Origin: Nocardioides flavescens
Lineage (GTDB): Bacteria > Actinomycetota > Actinomycetes > Propionibacteriales > Nocardioidaceae
Assembly (NCBI RefSeq): GCF_009823805.1
Contig: NZ_WUEK01000001.1
Coordinates: forward strand, 494,704-558,703
DNA length: 64,000 nt
Direction of reading: 5' to 3'
The position numbers were made by a program, and so were the translations under genes. Under the pieces are notes generated by a model that saw only the letters and a list, made by a program, of their open reading frames with translations, did not search any database and was not told the DNA's origin. This document shows, in pieces, positions 48,764 through 59,349 of this stretch (its first letter is position 1; each line of letters starts with the position of its first letter).

Positions 48764-50089
48764 TCAGAGGTAGCCCATCGGGTCGACGGCGGTGCCGTCC
48801 TGGAGCACGGTGAAGTGCAGGTGGCAGCCCGTGGACCAGCCGGTGGAGCCGACGTACCCCACGACCTGACCGCGCTTCACGCTGTCCCCCACATCCACGG
48901 TGTACGACGTCGCGTGGTTGTAGACGACCGTCAGCGCGTGGCCGTTGACCTTGCCGACGGAGACGTAGAGCCGGTTGCCGTAGACCGCCGAGTAGTAGCG
49001 CTCGATGACCTTGCCGTCCGCGGCGGCGCGCATCCCCTCGCCGCACGAGACGCCGAAGTCGGTGCCGTCGTGCAGGCCCCAGTAGCCGTAGATCGGGTGG
49101 ATCCGGTAGCCGAACGGCGAGGTCACCGGACCGGTGACGGGCGGCAGCAGGAAGCCGTCGTCGGCGCCGACGTAGCCGGTGGAGGTGTCGGCGGCCGCAG
49201 CGGCGATGATCCGCTGCTTGATCCGCTCCTCCTGCTTCTTGAGCGCCTCGAGCTCGGCGAGGTCGGCCTTGCGGGCGCGCTCGGCCTTGCGCTGCGCCTT
49301 CTCCCGGGCGGCGACGGTGACGGTCACCTGCTCCTGGGCGGCGTACGCCGCGGCCGCCGCGGCATCGGCGTCGGCCTTGAGCTCCTGCACGGTCACGAGG
49401 TGCTGGGCGGCCTCGTCGGCCTGACCGGCCGCCGTGACCTCGGCGGCCTTGACCGCGTCCTTCTTCGCCGACAGGGCGACCTCCGCCTCGTGCAGCTGGG
49501 CGAAGAGCGTGCCCTGGTCGTGGATGACGTTGTCGGCGTACTCCAGCTTCCGCGTGAGGTCGGCCGGCGTCTGCGCGCTGAGGTAGCCGGTGATGGCCAT
49601 CAGCTGCGGCGAGCCCTGCTGGTAGATGTCGACGACGGTCTGCTTGACCTTGGCCTGCTGGGCGGTCAGCGCGTCCTGGCCGGCGGCGAGCTCGGCCTTG
49701 GCCTGCGTGAGCGCGGCTTGGGCCGCGACCAGCGAGGCCTGCATCTGCGCGTCGAGGGCCTCGGCCTGGGTCAGCTGCGCGGTCGCGGCGGCCGCCGCGT
49801 CCTGCGCCGTGCCGAGGCGGCCCTGGGCCGTGACGAGGTCGGACTCCGCCTGGGCGAGCGCCTTCTCGGCCGCGTCGACGGCCTTGCTCGCCTCCTCGGC
49901 GTCGTGCTGGGCCTGCTCGATCTGGGACTGGACCTGGTCCTTCTGCTTCTCCAGGTCGTCCTTCTCGTCGGCGTGCGCCAGGGGTCCGGCGTACGCCGCC
50001 ACGGCGCACACGAGGGCGGTCAGCAGGGTCAGGAGCAGTGCAACGGGCGCCGTCGTACGGCGGCCGGCGGCGCTGGGGAAGGAGCGCAC
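48764..50089 (-). CDS. secreted M23 murein hydrolase activator/peptidase with coiled coil
   Basis: 441 residues. Signal peptide (hydrophobic core ALLLTLLTALVCAVAAYA, cleavage near HA-DE), then two long coiled-coil stretches (about 42-160 and 215-310) and a C-terminal M23 (lysostaphin-type) domain with LHDGTDFG and HLHF zinc-binding motifs. The arrangement is that of EnvC/RipC-like proteins, which FtsEX activates at the division septum; ftsX and ftsE lie just upstream on the same strand. The first histidine of the family's HxxxD is present, so it may be catalytically active. Confidence 0.88.
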   Translation of the reverse strand: MRSFPSAAGRRTTAPVALLLTLLTALVCAVAAYAGPLAHADEKDDLEKQKDQVQSQIEQAQHDAEEASKAVDAAEKALAQAESDLVTAQGRLGTAQDAAAAATAQLTQAEALDAQMQASLVAAQAALTQAKAELAAGQDALTAQQAKVKQTVVDIYQQGSPQLMAITGYLSAQTPADLTRKLEYADNVIHDQGTLFAQLHEAEVALSAKKDAVKAAEVTAAGQADEAAQHLVTVQELKADADAAAAAAYAAQEQVTVTVAAREKAQRKAERARKADLAELEALKKQEERIKQRIIAAAAADTSTGYVGADDGFLLPPVTGPVTSPFGYRIHPIYGYWGLHDGTDFGVSCGEGMRAAADGKVIERYYSAVYGNRLYVSVGKVNGHALTVVYNHATSYTVDVGDSVKRGQVVGYVGSTGWSTGCHLHFTVLQDGTAVDPMGYL

Positions 50090-50141
50090 GACGTACCAAT
50101 CGGTCGGGGAAGCAATCCGCCCCGACGGTAGGTGAAGCCGC

Positions 50142-51053
50142 TCAGACTTTGAGGTATTTGCGGGTCAGCAGGAGTGTCGGCAGCAGCGTGAGCACCGGTC
50201 CGAGCACGCCGATGACGAGCAGCGAGGTGGTGTAGTCGGAGACGCCGATCCAGGGCATGAACGACACCGACGACGCGATCCGCTCGTGCACGCCGAACCA
50301 CATGAACGCCCCCAGCGTCCCGCCCGCCAGCGCCACGCCCACCACGGCGGTCACGAGCGACTCCAGCAGGAACGGCAGCGCGATGTAGAGCGTCGAGGCC
50401 CCGACGAGCCGCATGATGGCGATCTCCTTGCGCCGCGCGAACGCCGCCAGCCGGATCGTGTTCGCGACCAGCAGCAGCGCCGCGATCACGAGGAACAGCG
50501 CGACGCCCCAGGCGCCGTACTTGAGCGCGTCGAGCCAGCCGTAGAGCGGTGCGAGGGTGTCGCGCAGGTCGCGGACCTGCGAGACCCCGTCGAGCCCCAC
50601 CACCGCGCTGGTGACGCCCTCGAACTGCTGCGGGTCCTTGAGCGTGATCCAGTACGACTGCGGCATGTCGGTCGCGGTCATCGGCGGGTTGGGCCCGTCG
50701 AACTGGTCGGCGCCGTAGAGCTCCTTGACCTTCGCGAACGCCTCCTCCTGCGACTCGTAGCGCACCGAGGAGACCTCGGGGTTCTGCGAGATGGTCTGCT
50801 CGACGCGCTGGCGCTGCTCGTCGGTGACCGCCGAGGTGCACGCGGGGTTGGAGTCGCCGTCGCGGCAGAGGTAGACGGTGACCTGCAGCTGGTCGCCGAG
50901 GTAGCGCACCGCGATGTCGGACTGCTGCTTGATGAGCACCCCGAGGCCGAGCAGGGTGAGCGACACGAACAGCGTCAGCACCACCGCGATGTGCATCGAG
51001 ACGTTGCGGCGCAGCCCCTGGCCGAGCTCGCTGAAGACGTAGCCGACGCGCAT
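50142..51053 (-). CDS. ftsX: cell division protein FtsX
   Basis: 303 residues. An N-terminal cytoplasmic helix (YVFSELGQGLRRN) leads to the first membrane segment (about 21-45), a long extracellular domain (about 46-165) and three further segments near 175-300. This is the standard FtsX order. It forms the membrane part of the FtsEX complex that controls a peptidoglycan hydrolase. Its ATG overlaps the ftsE stop codon, so the two are translationally coupled. Confidence 0.96.
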   Translation of the reverse strand: MRVGYVFSELGQGLRRNVSMHIAVVLTLFVSLTLLGLGVLIKQQSDIAVRYLGDQLQVTVYLCRDGDSNPACTSAVTDEQRQRVEQTISQNPEVSSVRYESQEEAFAKVKELYGADQFDGPNPPMTATDMPQSYWITLKDPQQFEGVTSAVVGLDGVSQVRDLRDTLAPLYGWLDALKYGAWGVALFLVIAALLLVANTIRLAAFARRKEIAIMRLVGASTLYIALPFLLESLVTAVVGVALAGGTLGAFMWFGVHERIASSVSFMPWIGVSDYTTSLLVIGVLGPVLTLLPTLLLTRKYLKV

Positions 51054-51745
51054 CAGCCGCTGATCCCGTCGTAGACGCCCTGCGACTCGTCGCGCACGAC
51101 GCGACCGTGGTCGAGCTCGACGACCCGCTTGCGCATCTGGTCGACGACGCCGGAGTCGTGGGTCGCCATGAGCACGGTGGTGCCGGTGCGGTTGATCCGC
51201 TCCAGGAGCTTCATGATCCCGACCGAGGTGGTCGGGTCGAGGTTGCCGGTCGGCTCGTCGGCGATGAGGATCATCGGTCGGTTGACGAACGCGCGCGCGA
51301 TCGCGACGCGCTGCTGCTCACCACCGGACAGCTCGTCGGGCATCCGCTCGCCCTTGCCGTCGAGGCCGACCAGCTCGAGGGTCTGCGGCACGACCTTCTT
51401 CACCTCCGAGCGCGGCCGACCGATGACCTGCAGCGCGAAGGCGACGTTCTCGCTCACCGTCTTGTTGGGCAGCAGCCGGAAGTCCTGGAACACCGTGCCG
51501 ATCTGGCGCCGCAGCCGCGGCACCTTCCACCCCGCCAGCCGGTTGAGGTCCTTGCCGGCGACGTGGACGCGACCGCCCGTCGAGCGGGTCTCACGCAGCA
51601 CGAGCCGCAGCGCGGTCGACTTGCCCGACCCCGACTGGCCCACGAGGAAGACGAACTCGCCCTTCTCGATGTCGATGCTCACCTGGTCGAGCGCAGGCTT
51701 GCCCGTGCCGGGGTAGGTCTTGGAGACCTTCTCGAAGCGGATCAC
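51053..51745 (-). CDS. ftsE: cell division ATP-binding protein FtsE
   Basis: 230 residues from the GTG at 51745, which gives the standard beginning [13 protein letters not shown]; a GTG at 51766 would add seven residues. Walker [13 protein letters not shown] signature LSGGEQQR, Walker [13 protein letters not shown] and an H-loop (ATHDSG) are complete. It powers FtsX. The gene order ftsE-ftsX-M23-smpB is typical for Actinobacteria. Confidence 0.96.
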   Translation of the reverse strand: MIRFEKVSKTYPGTGKPALDQVSIDIEKGEFVFLVGQSGSGKSTALRLVLRETRSTGGRVHVAGKDLNRLAGWKVPRLRRQIGTVFQDFRLLPNKTVSENVAFALQVIGRPRSEVKKVVPQTLELVGLDGKGERMPDELSGGEQQRVAIARAFVNRPMILIADEPTGNLDPTTSVGIMKLLERINRTGTTVLMATHDSGVVDQMRKRVVELDHGRVVRDESQGVYDGISG

Positions 51746-51777
51746 GTCGATCGAGAGTACGCGCACCAGTCCGCGAC

Positions 51778-51895
51778 AGTGGTTTCGAGACGGTCCTGGC
51801 GGACCTCCTCAACCGCCGTGGCGGTAGTCGAGGAAGGACGAAGTCCTGTCCGCCCCGGTGGTTGAGGAAGGACGGAGTCCTGTCTCGAAACCACT
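51778..51895. repeat. REP-like palindromic repeat, copy 2
   Basis: Same ends as copy 1 (AGTGGTTTCGAGAC ... GTCTCGAAACCACT) but with an internal duplication: the unit GAGGAAGGACGAAGTCCTGT appears twice with one variant base. It fills the gap between amylosucrase and ftsE. Confidence 0.75.
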
Positions 51896-51906
51896 TCAGC
51901 CGCAGG

Positions 51907-53841
51907 TCAGCCCGCTGGCGCGTCCACGACCCACCACGCGGCGTACGGCGGGAGCCAGAGCACACCGTCGCCGCCGACCTCGAGCACGTGCCCTCCGAGC
52001 GCGTCGTACGCCGTGCGGATGCCGGCGGCGCGCACGCGGTGCAGGTCGACGGGGCGCCGGGTGCCGGTGACGTTGTAGAGCCCGACGAACGCCCCGGCGG
52101 CGTGCTCCCGCGCGACCGCGAGCACGCCGTCGTCGACGCCGTCGAGCACCTGCACCCGGGCGGAGGCGTGCAGCTGCGGCAGCGAGGCCCGCACCCGCGC
52201 GAGGTGGGCGAGGCCGCTGAAGACCCGGCCCGGCACGGTGCGCAGGTCGTGGCGAGCGGCGGCACGGTCCCAGTCGAGCCGCGGGCGGTGCGCCCAGCGG
52301 TTGTCGTCCTCGTGGCCGGGCTCGGCGGCCCAGTCGGGGTCGTTGGGCTGCCCGAGCTCGTCGCCGCTCCAGATGACCGGCACCCCGCCCCACCCGCACA
52401 CGACGGCGTGGGCGAGGAAGAGCCGCGCCAGCGCCGCGTCGGTCTCGAGCGGGTCGCCCGCGGAGTGCAGCCCGACGAGCGAGGCCGCGGTGCCGCTGAT
52501 CCGCTGGTCGCCCGTCGCGGGGTTGGCCTGGAAGACCAGTCCTTCGGCCCAGGAGCCCGGGAAGCGACCGGCGTACCAGTCGGAGAGGAAGGCCCGGTGT
52601 CCCGCGCCGGTCACCCCGGCGCGCCACGCGTCGGTGTCGTCGATCGCCCAGCCGATGTCGTCGTGGCAGCGGGCGTAGGTGATCCAGGTGCCGGTCGACG
52701 GGGTCGCGGGCAGGGCGCCGAGCGCCTCGCGCGCCAGGGACTTGCCGCCGGCGGCGAGCATCGACCAGACCTGCACCATGAGGCTGTTGTGGTAGGCCAG
52801 GTCGCTGACGCGACCGACGTGCCGACCCGTGCCGAGGTACTGCACGAGGTCGCGCGGGCCGACGATCGCCTCGGCCTTGAACGCCACCGCCGGCGCCGCG
52901 ATCCGGGTCACCGCGTGCAGCGCCTGGGTGATGGCGTGCACCTCGGGCTGGTTCTGGCAGTCGGTGCCGAGCCGCTTCCAGAGGAAGGCGATCGCGTCGA
53001 GGCGGAAGACCTCCACGCCGAGGTTGGCCAGCAGCAGGATCGTCTCGGCGAACTCCACGAGCACGTCCGGGTTGGCCCAGTTCAGGTCCCACTGCCACTC
53101 GTTGAAGGTCGTCCAGACCCAGCCGTCGAGCTCGGGGTCGAAGGTGAAGTTGCCCGGCGCGAAGTCGGGGAAGACCTCCGGCAGCGTCTGCTCGTAGGCG
53201 TCGGGCAGCGCGCGGTCGTCGAAGACGTGGAACCACTCGCGGTACGCCGCGTCGCCGGCCCGCGCGGCCTCGGCCCACGCGTGCTCGCGCGCGACGTGGT
53301 TGAGCACGAGGTCGATGACCAGGCTGATGCCCCGCCCGCGCAGCTCGGTGGCGAGGTCGCGCAGGTCGTCGGTGGTGCCGAGGTCGGCGCGCACCGTGCG
53401 GTAGTCGGCCACCGCGTAGCCTCCGTCGTTGTCGCCCTCGCGCGGCTGCAGCAGCGGCATCAGGTGCAGGTAGGTGACGCCGAGCTCCTCGAGGTGGTCG
53501 AGCCGGTCGACCACGCCGGCCAGGTCGCCGGCGAACCGCTCGGTGTAGCAGGCGTAGCCGAACATCTCGGGGCGCTGCAGCCAGTCGGGGCGCAGCAGCC
53601 GCTGCTCGTCGAGCCGGTGCAGGTCGGCCGGGCGGGCGTCGTACGCCGTGGCCGCGGTCTCGACCAGACGGCGGAGCAGGGCGTCGGCGACGGCCGGGTC
53701 CGGGTGCAGCGCGGTGACGGCGTCGCGCAGGTCGGGCCAGTAGCGGTCGAGGCGCAGCGCCAGGCTCTGGCGACGGCCGGGGCCTGTCGCGCTGCCGAGA
53801 CGGGCGGCGGCGATGGCGTGCAGGTCAAGGGGAGCGCTCAT
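51907..53841 (-). CDS. amylosucrase-type GH13 enzyme
   Basis: 644 residues from the ATG at 53841, matching the length of GH13 subfamily 4 enzymes. Domain features: helical N-terminal part (about 1-95), (beta/alpha)8 barrel with [29 protein letters not shown], the nucleophile in [12 protein letters not shown], the acid/base in [18 protein letters not shown], and [16 protein letters not shown], and a beta C-domain. These enzymes make alpha-glucan from sucrose or hydrolyse it. No signal peptide, so intracellular. It is read toward ftsE without overlapping it. Confidence 0.85.
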   Translation of the reverse strand: MSAPLDLHAIAAARLGSATGPGRRQSLALRLDRYWPDLRDAVTALHPDPAVADALLRRLVETAATAYDARPADLHRLDEQRLLRPDWLQRPEMFGYACYTERFAGDLAGVVDRLDHLEELGVTYLHLMPLLQPREGDNDGGYAVADYRTVRADLGTTDDLRDLATELRGRGISLVIDLVLNHVAREHAWAEAARAGDAAYREWFHVFDDRALPDAYEQTLPEVFPDFAPGNFTFDPELDGWVWTTFNEWQWDLNWANPDVLVEFAETILLLANLGVEVFRLDAIAFLWKRLGTDCQNQPEVHAITQALHAVTRIAAPAVAFKAEAIVGPRDLVQYLGTGRHVGRVSDLAYHNSLMVQVWSMLAAGGKSLAREALGALPATPSTGTWITYARCHDDIGWAIDDTDAWRAGVTGAGHRAFLSDWYAGRFPGSWAEGLVFQANPATGDQRISGTAASLVGLHSAGDPLETDAALARLFLAHAVVCGWGGVPVIWSGDELGQPNDPDWAAEPGHEDDNRWAHRPRLDWDRAAARHDLRTVPGRVFSGLAHLARVRASLPQLHASARVQVLDGVDDGVLAVAREHAAGAFVGLYNVTGTRRPVDLHRVRAAGIRTAYDALGGHVLEVGGDGVLWLPPYAAWWVVDAPAG

Positions 53842-53877
53842 CGAGACGAATCCAAGCACGCCGGTAGCGTCGGGGGC

Positions 53878-54561
53878 ATGCGCCTGCGTGCTCGCTCCCT
53901 CGCCGTCGTGGGGGTGGTGACGGTGCTGGTCACGGCCGCGCTCGTCGTCGCGGGGGTGGTCCTCCTCGGCGACGGTCCCGACGAGGCGGACCGCGAGGCC
54001 GCGGCGACGCCGTTCACGATCACGACGCTCGCCGAGCTCGGGCTCGACCCGACCTCGGTCGGGGTGACGCGCGGGCCGTTCTGCGACGAGGTCGACCCAC
54101 GCGAGGTCGAGGCCGCGCTGGGCTCCGAGCCGGCCGACGCGACCGCCTGGCAGAACGGCGACCCGGTGCCGCTGCGCGGGGGCGCGCAGGACGTCGGCCA
54201 CGAGTTCGGCTGCTCCTGGACCGGTGCCGACGGCACGGTCGCCTCGGCGTGGGTGTTCGCTCCGCCCGTCGACGCGACCCGGGCGGCTCAGCTCGCCCAG
54301 GACACCGACGCCGGGTGGTGCACGCAGCCCTCCCCCGCCCCGGCGTTCGGCACCAGCGGCACCTCGCTGGACTGCTTCGGCCAGGGCAACGGCTACGTCG
54401 CCTACCGCGGCCTGTTCGGTGACGCCTGGCTCACGTGCCGGGTCGAGGCGCCGCCCGCAGACCCCGCCGCGGCCCCGCTCGACCCGACCGGTCTAGAGGA
54501 CCGGGCCGACCGGTGGTGCGCCGGGATCCTCCGATCGGTCAGTTCGACCGCGAACTCCTGA
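53878..54561 (+). CDS. secreted or membrane-anchored hypothetical protein
   Basis: 227 residues from the ATG at 53878. A hydrophobic segment at about 9-32 ([22 protein letters not shown]) is either a signal anchor or signal peptide. The outer part contains five or more cysteines (FCDEV, FGCSW, WCTQP, LDCFG, LTCRV) probably in disulfide bonds, and resembles DUF3558-like actinobacterial exported proteins, though I am not sure. It is divergent from the amylosucrase gene with 36 bases between. Confidence 0.6.
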   Translation: MRLRARSLAVVGVVTVLVTAALVVAGVVLLGDGPDEADREAAATPFTITTLAELGLDPTSVGVTRGPFCDEVDPREVEAALGSEPADATAWQNGDPVPLRGGAQDVGHEFGCSWTGADGTVASAWVFAPPVDATRAAQLAQDTDAGWCTQPSPAPAFGTSGTSLDCFGQGNGYVAYRGLFGDAWLTCRVEAPPADPAAAPLDPTGLEDRADRWCAGILRSVSSTANS

Positions 54562-54585
54562 CCCACCCCCGCGCCTGCTCGCAGA

Positions 54586-56307
54586 GTGGGACGCGTGGCC
54601 CAGGCTCGACTCGTCATCGCCGTCGCCGCGCTCTCGGGTGCCGCGTCGCTGCTCGGCGTGACCTCACCGACCCTGGCCTCCCCCGACCCGCTGGCCGCGG
54701 CCGCCGAGCGCAACGACATGTCGACCGCCGAGCTCCGCGACCTGATGGAGGACCCGACGGTCCAGCTCGACCACACCGACAAGATCTACTACGTCGACCC
54801 GGCAGGCGAGCACGACCACGAGGACGACGGGCACTCGGCCGAGGAGGGCGCCGCGGACGACGAGGGCGAGCCGCAGGTCGCGCAGGGCGCGCCGTACGCG
54901 CTCGACCAGACGTTCCTCCTCCACAGCCGGCCCTCCGCGCCGGCGGTGATCTTCATCGACCTCGACGGCGCCCGGGTGGCCGGCACCGCCTGGAACAGCA
55001 AGATCCCCGACGGCGACCACCGCGGCTACAGCCTCGACGGCGACTACTCGACGTTCAACGACGCCGAGCGCACGGCGATCCAGGAGATCTGGGCGCGCGT
55101 CGCGGAGGACTACGCGCCGTTCAACGTCGACGTGACCACGCAGGACCCGCTCGGCTCCAAGCCCGGCACCAAGGCCCTGGTCGCCGACAGCCAGAGCGCG
55201 GCCAACGCGCTGTGCGGCGGCGGCTGCGGCGGCGTCGCCTACCTGAAGGTCTTCGGCTCCGGCGGCACGCGGTTCCAGCCGGCCTGGATCTTCCCGCAGA
55301 ACCTCGCCGGCGGCGACCCGAAATCGGTCGCCGAGGCGGTCAGCCACGAGGTGGGGCACAACTTCGGCCTCGACCACGACGGCTACGCGTCCTACGGCTA
55401 CTACTCCGGCCACGGCGTCTGGGCCCCGATCATGGGGGCGGGCTACGACCGGCCGGTGACCCAGTGGAGCCGCGGCGAGTACGCCGGCGCGACGACCGGG
55501 CAGGACGACCTCGCGATCATCGCGGGCAGCGTGCCGCTGGTGGCCGACGAGGCCGGCGACACCCCGGGCACGGCCTCGACCAACCTGGCCGGGACCAAGC
55601 TGATCACCTCCGCCAGCGACCGCGACGTCTACGCCCTGGGCACGTGCAACGGCACCTTCAGCGTCTTCGCGCTGCCGCCACCCACGGCCGCCCTCGGGCC
55701 CAACCTCGACGTGCGGCTCGACCTGCTCGACTCCGCCGGCAACGTCGCCGGCAGCGCCGACCCGCCCGTCACCATGCTGAGCCGTACGACGGCCCGCGGG
55801 CTGAGCGCGGGCCTCACCGTGCCGCTGCCCAGCGCCGGGCCGTGGTTCGTGCGCGTCGACGGCACCGGGGTCGGCACCCCGTCCGACGGCTACAGCGACT
55901 ACGCCAGCATCGGCAGCTACACGCTCAGCGTCACCTGCACGCCCCCCGGCGGCACCCCGCCGGCGTTCCCCGAGGCCGACTCGGGCTCGGTCACGCCGGG
56001 CGGCACCAGCGGCACCAAGCCGTCCGCCCCCTCCAAGGTGAAGGCGCGCAGCGGCAAGCCCGGCGGCAAGGCCACCGCGTCGGTCTCGTGGAAGGCCCCC
56101 CAGGGCGGCGGCATCACCGGCTACCGCGTCGTCGTCATGAAGGGCCCGAAGGGCAGCCGGGCGATGGGCTCGCCCATCACGACGGCCGCCAGGGCGAAGT
56201 CCTACGTCGCCACCCTGCGACCGGGCCGCTACCGGTTCGCCATCGCAGCCATCAACGCCGCAGGCATGTCGTCACCGGTGGCGTCCAAGACGGTCATCGC
56301 CCGCTGA
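54586..56307 (+). CDS. secreted metzincin-type zinc metalloprotease with fibronectin-III-like end
   Basis: 573 residues from a GTG. A signal peptide (ARLVIAVAALSGAASLLGV, cleavage near LAS-PD) precedes an acidic pro-region. The protease has the extended zinc motif HExxHxxGxxHD, HEVGHNFGLDHD at 254-265, followed by IMGAGYDRPVTQWS where a Met-turn is expected. A beta-rich domain (about 330-470) and a C-terminal fibronectin-III-like domain (about 480-573) follow. It is predicted to degrade proteins outside the cell. The M14 peptidase at 2411 is another exported zinc protease of this strain. Confidence 0.85.
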   Translation: MGRVAQARLVIAVAALSGAASLLGVTSPTLASPDPLAAAAERNDMSTAELRDLMEDPTVQLDHTDKIYYVDPAGEHDHEDDGHSAEEGAADDEGEPQVAQGAPYALDQTFLLHSRPSAPAVIFIDLDGARVAGTAWNSKIPDGDHRGYSLDGDYSTFNDAERTAIQEIWARVAEDYAPFNVDVTTQDPLGSKPGTKALVADSQSAANALCGGGCGGVAYLKVFGSGGTRFQPAWIFPQNLAGGDPKSVAEAVSHEVGHNFGLDHDGYASYGYYSGHGVWAPIMGAGYDRPVTQWSRGEYAGATTGQDDLAIIAGSVPLVADEAGDTPGTASTNLAGTKLITSASDRDVYALGTCNGTFSVFALPPPTAALGPNLDVRLDLLDSAGNVAGSADPPVTMLSRTTARGLSAGLTVPLPSAGPWFVRVDGTGVGTPSDGYSDYASIGSYTLSVTCTPPGGTPPAFPEADSGSVTPGGTSGTKPSAPSKVKARSGKPGGKATASVSWKAPQGGGITGYRVVVMKGPKGSRAMGSPITTAARAKSYVATLRPGRYRFAIAAINAAGMSSPVASKTVIAR

Positions 56308-56334
56308 GCGAGGTGCTGACCGCCCGGGTCGAGG

Positions 56335-57453
56335 TCAGTTCTCCTCGGCCCGCTCGGCGCCGCGGCGCCAGCGGATGCCCGCCTCCAGGAACCCGTCGAG
56401 GTCGCCGTCGAGCACGGCGGCCGGGTTGCCGACCTCGAAGCCGGTGCGCAGGTCCTTGACGACCTGGTAGGGGTTGAGCACGTAGTTGCGCATCTGGTCG
56501 CCCCAGCTCGCGGCGACATCGCCCTTGAGCTCCTTGGTGAGCGCGGCCTCCTCGGCCTTCTTGCGCGCGAGGAGCTTGGCCTTGAGCACGACCATGGCCG
56601 AGGCCTTGTTCTGCAGCTGCGACTTCTCGTTCTGACAGCTCACCACGATGCCGGTCGGGATGTGCGTGAGCCGGACCGCGGAGTCGGTCGTGTTGACCGA
56701 CTGGCCGCCGGGGCCGCCGGAGCGGAAGACGTCGACGCGCACGTCGTTCTCGTCGACCTCGATGTCGTCGGTCTGCTCGAGCACCGGGATGACCTCGACC
56801 GCGGCGAAGCTGGTCTGGCGCCGGCCCTGGTTGTCGAAGGGGCTGATCCGCACCAGGCGGTGGGTGCCGGACTCGACCGAGAGCGTGCCGTAGGCGTAGG
56901 GCGCGTGGATCGCGAACTCCGCCGACTTGATGCCGGCCTCCTCGGCGTAGGAGACGTCGAAGACCTCGACGGAGTACTTGTGCTGCTCGGCCCAGCGCGT
57001 GTACATCCGCATCAGGCTCTCGGCGAAGTCGGCCGCGTCGACGCCGCCGGCGCCCGAGCGGATCGTCACGATCGCCTCGCGGGCGTCGTACTCCCCCGAC
57101 AGCAGGGTGCGGACCTCGAGCGCCTCGACGGACTTGTGGATCCGCTCGATGTCGCGCTCGGCCTCGGCGAGGGTGTCGGCGTCGTCGACCTCGCGGCCGA
57201 GCTCGACCAGGGCCTCGACGTCGTCGATGCGGCCGAGCAGCTCGCTGAACCGGTCGACCTCGCCCTGGATCGCCGAGAGCCGGCCGGTCACACGGGTGGC
57301 GTTGGCCTGGTCGTCCCACAGGTCCGGAGCGGCGACCTGCTCGGCGAGGTCGGCGATCTCGCGACGCATCGCGTCGACGTCGAGCACCTGCTCGACGGTC
57401 CTCATGGTCGCGCGGAGCTGCTTGATCTCGGCGTCGAAGTCGGGTCCAGCCAC
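56335..57453 (-). CDS. prfB: peptide chain release factor 2
   Basis: 372 residues from a GTG. The stop-codon-recognition loop reads [14 protein letters not shown] (SPF tripeptide of RF2) and the catalytic loop [18 protein letters not shown] has the GGQ motif. Reading is uninterrupted, without the autoregulatory +1 frameshift of enterobacterial prfB. It hydrolyses peptidyl-tRNA at UGA and UAA. It is convergent with the metalloprotease gene. Confidence 0.97.
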   Translation of the reverse strand: MAGPDFDAEIKQLRATMRTVEQVLDVDAMRREIADLAEQVAAPDLWDDQANATRVTGRLSAIQGEVDRFSELLGRIDDVEALVELGREVDDADTLAEAERDIERIHKSVEALEVRTLLSGEYDAREAIVTIRSGAGGVDAADFAESLMRMYTRWAEQHKYSVEVFDVSYAEEAGIKSAEFAIHAPYAYGTLSVESGTHRLVRISPFDNQGRRQTSFAAVEVIPVLEQTDDIEVDENDVRVDVFRSGGPGGQSVNTTDSAVRLTHIPTGIVVSCQNEKSQLQNKASAMVVLKAKLLARKKAEEAALTKELKGDVAASWGDQMRNYVLNPYQVVKDLRTGFEVGNPAAVLDGDLDGFLEAGIRWRRGAERAEEN

Positions 57454-57536
57454 AACGCCCCACTCTAGACGGCGGGCCCGCCGTACCCCAGTCGGTACGA
57501 CGGGCCCGGCCCCTCCCCCAGGGCTGCTGGTGCGGC

Positions 57537-58319
57537 TCAGAAGCTGCAGTAGACCTCGGGCGTGCCGAAGGCCGCGAGACCGCCGTTGGTCGAGTTGGCG
57601 GTCAGCGTCAGGCGGAAGACGTTCGTGACGTCGAGCGCGACCGGCGTGCTCTGGCCCAGGGTCAGCGGCTGGGTCAGCTTGGTGACCCCGTCGGAGGCCA
57701 GCGTCAGCGTCGAGGCCCCGGTGACCGGCGAGGTGTCGTTGAGGCCGACGACCCCACGCAGCTGGGTGCAGTCGCGGTCGAGGTTGAAGCCGACCGAGCG
57801 GCTCGTGCCGGCCGGGAAGCCCGGGAACTCCGACAGCGAGTCGGGGTACGACGTCCCGTTGATCTTGACCTCGGCCGTCGAGATGCCGGCGTCACCGACG
57901 GCGCGGAGTCCGCTGAGCAGGCGCCAGCCGTAGACGGTCACCTCCACCTTGTCGCTCACCGAGCGCGGGCGGTCGGCGCTGCCCGGGGCGACGACGCGGT
58001 ACGTGCGCTCTCGCACCGAGCCCACCTTGTCCTCGAACGCGTAGCGGCCGTTGCCGTTGAGCCGGTCGCGGCCGATCGTCTTCCACGCCTTGCGGTTCTC
58101 GTAGCGCACCTGCAGCAGCACCAAGCTGGCGCGGGCGGCCGGGTTGACCGTGCCCTTGATCTTGACCTTGTCGCCGACCTCGGGCGCGGTGTCGTTGACC
58201 TTGATGGTGATCTCGGCGCGAGCCTTCGCGACGGGAGCGGCCTGGGCCGGGGCGAACCCGGCGCCGAGGCCGGCGAGGGCGGTGCCGGCGACGAGCGCAC
58301 CGGTGAGGAGCTGCTTCAT
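57537..58319 (-). CDS. secreted protein with Ig-like and NPCBM-like parts
   Basis: 260 residues from the ATG at 58319 (AAAGGCACC precedes it; the open frame reaches 58355). A signal peptide ends near AQA-AP at about residue 27. The next 90 residues form a beta-sandwich with repeat-like strands ([23 protein letters not shown]), and the C-terminal 130 residues ([35 protein letters not shown]) resemble an NPCBM-type carbohydrate-binding domain. No catalytic motif seen. Probably binds the cell wall or polysaccharide. Confidence 0.65.
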   Translation of the reverse strand: MKQLLTGALVAGTALAGLGAGFAPAQAAPVAKARAEITIKVNDTAPEVGDKVKIKGTVNPAARASLVLLQVRYENRKAWKTIGRDRLNGNGRYAFEDKVGSVRERTYRVVAPGSADRPRSVSDKVEVTVYGWRLLSGLRAVGDAGISTAEVKINGTSYPDSLSEFPGFPAGTSRSVGFNLDRDCTQLRGVVGLNDTSPVTGASTLTLASDGVTKLTQPLTLGQSTPVALDVTNVFRLTLTANSTNGGLAAFGTPEVYCSF

Positions 58320-58421
58320 GGTGGTGCCTTTCGACGAGGTGTCTGTCCTTCTCACCCCGTCCGATGCAGCGCCCGACGACCTGGTTCGCAGATCTTCAGA
58401 GTTTTCTCCGGGCCGGCTCGA

Positions 58422-58886
58422 CTACCGCGCGCCGAAGACCTGCGCGGCGTACCACCGACCGTCGTGGCCCCGGCGCGCGGCGACCGCGACCAGCCGGAAC
58501 GACGTGCTCATGATGTTGGCGCGGTGCCCCTCCGAGTTCAGCCAGCCGTCGACCACCACGGAGCGCCCGGTGGAGTAGCCGAAGGCGACGTTCTCGCCCG
58601 CGGTGCTCAGGCCGCACCCGCTCATGACCCGGCCGAGGTCCTGGTGGAACATCTCCTCGCGCTGCGCCATCAGCCGGGCCTGGGCCCGGGCGTAGCGCTG
58701 CAGGCACCGGGTGACCCGCAGCGCCCTGAGCCCCTCGCCGGTCCGCGCCTCGTTGGTGGCCTTCACCGCCTGCCGGCCGTACGCCGACTCTGGGCTGCGC
58801 CGCGCCGACCCGGCGTCGGCGGGCACGGGCCCGCTCACCAGGAGGGTCGCGGCCAGGCAGGTCAGCAGCACGAGGAGGCGGCGCAT
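58422..58886 (-). CDS. secreted CAP-domain (SCP/PR-1-like) protein
   Basis: 154 residues. A signal peptide (LLVLLTCLAATLLVSGPVPADA) is followed by the CAP domain: TNEARTGEGLRALRV, CLQRYARAQARLMAQ, FHQDL with the CAP histidine, ENVAFGYSTGRSVVVDGWLNSEGHRANIMS with Glu, Ser and His residues of the cavity, and a terminal AAQVFG. The role of bacterial CAP proteins is not settled. Confidence 0.88.
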   Translation of the reverse strand: MRRLLVLLTCLAATLLVSGPVPADAGSARRSPESAYGRQAVKATNEARTGEGLRALRVTRCLQRYARAQARLMAQREEMFHQDLGRVMSGCGLSTAGENVAFGYSTGRSVVVDGWLNSEGHRANIMSTSFRLVAVAARRGHDGRWYAAQVFGAR

Positions 58887-58908
58887 GCCCCCCAGGTTAG
58901 GTGCGTCC

Positions 58909-59349
58909 TCAGCCGTCGACCCCGACGACGGCCGAACCCGTCGCCCCGACCGAGCTCCGCTCGGGCGAGCCGGGGATGCGCAACGGCAGGTCGATCGGGG
59001 CGCTCAGCCGCACCTGGACGCGCTGGCCGCCCGGGTCGACCCGCACCGCGTAGGTCAGCCCCGGGTAGCGGCCGAAAGCACCGGTCCGGGCGAGGTAGCC
59101 GCCGACCGCCGCACGGGCCTGCCCGGCCGTGACGCCGAGCCGGTCGACGGGCACACCGCCGCCGTAGACCTCCTCGCCGGTGGCGCCGAGGTCGGCCCCG
59201 GTCAGCGCCGCGCCGTCGGCCAAGGTGTCGAGCCCCTGACGCTGCAGGTAGGCCGCACTCGAGTTCACGACCAGCGCCACGACCATGAGCAGGACCACGG
59301 CGAAGCCGATGATCAGCACGCTCGACTGCCCGCGCTCGTCACGGCGCAT
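58909..59349 (-). CDS. TadG-like pilus assembly protein
   Basis: 146 residues. The N-terminal TadG-like helix (DERGQSSVLIIGFAVVLLMVVALVVN) matches the putative Flp-pilus-assembly TadG N-terminal domain; the rest is a small outer domain (AAYLQRQGLDTLADGAALTGA). It overlaps the gene upstream by 11 bases and is the last gene of the Tad operon seen here. Confidence 0.78.
   Translation of the reverse strand: MRRDERGQSSVLIIGFAVVLLMVVALVVNSSAAYLQRQGLDTLADGAALTGADLGATGEEVYGGGVPVDRLGVTAGQARAAVGGYLARTGAFGRYPGLTYAVRVDPGGQRVQVRLSAPIDLPLRIPGSPERSSVGATGSAVVGVDG

Noticed and set aside
51907..54201. Long N-terminal extension of amylosucrase (about 120 residues)
   Set aside because: The extension is low-complexity Arg/His-rich antisense of the next gene; the ATG at 53841 gives the family length.
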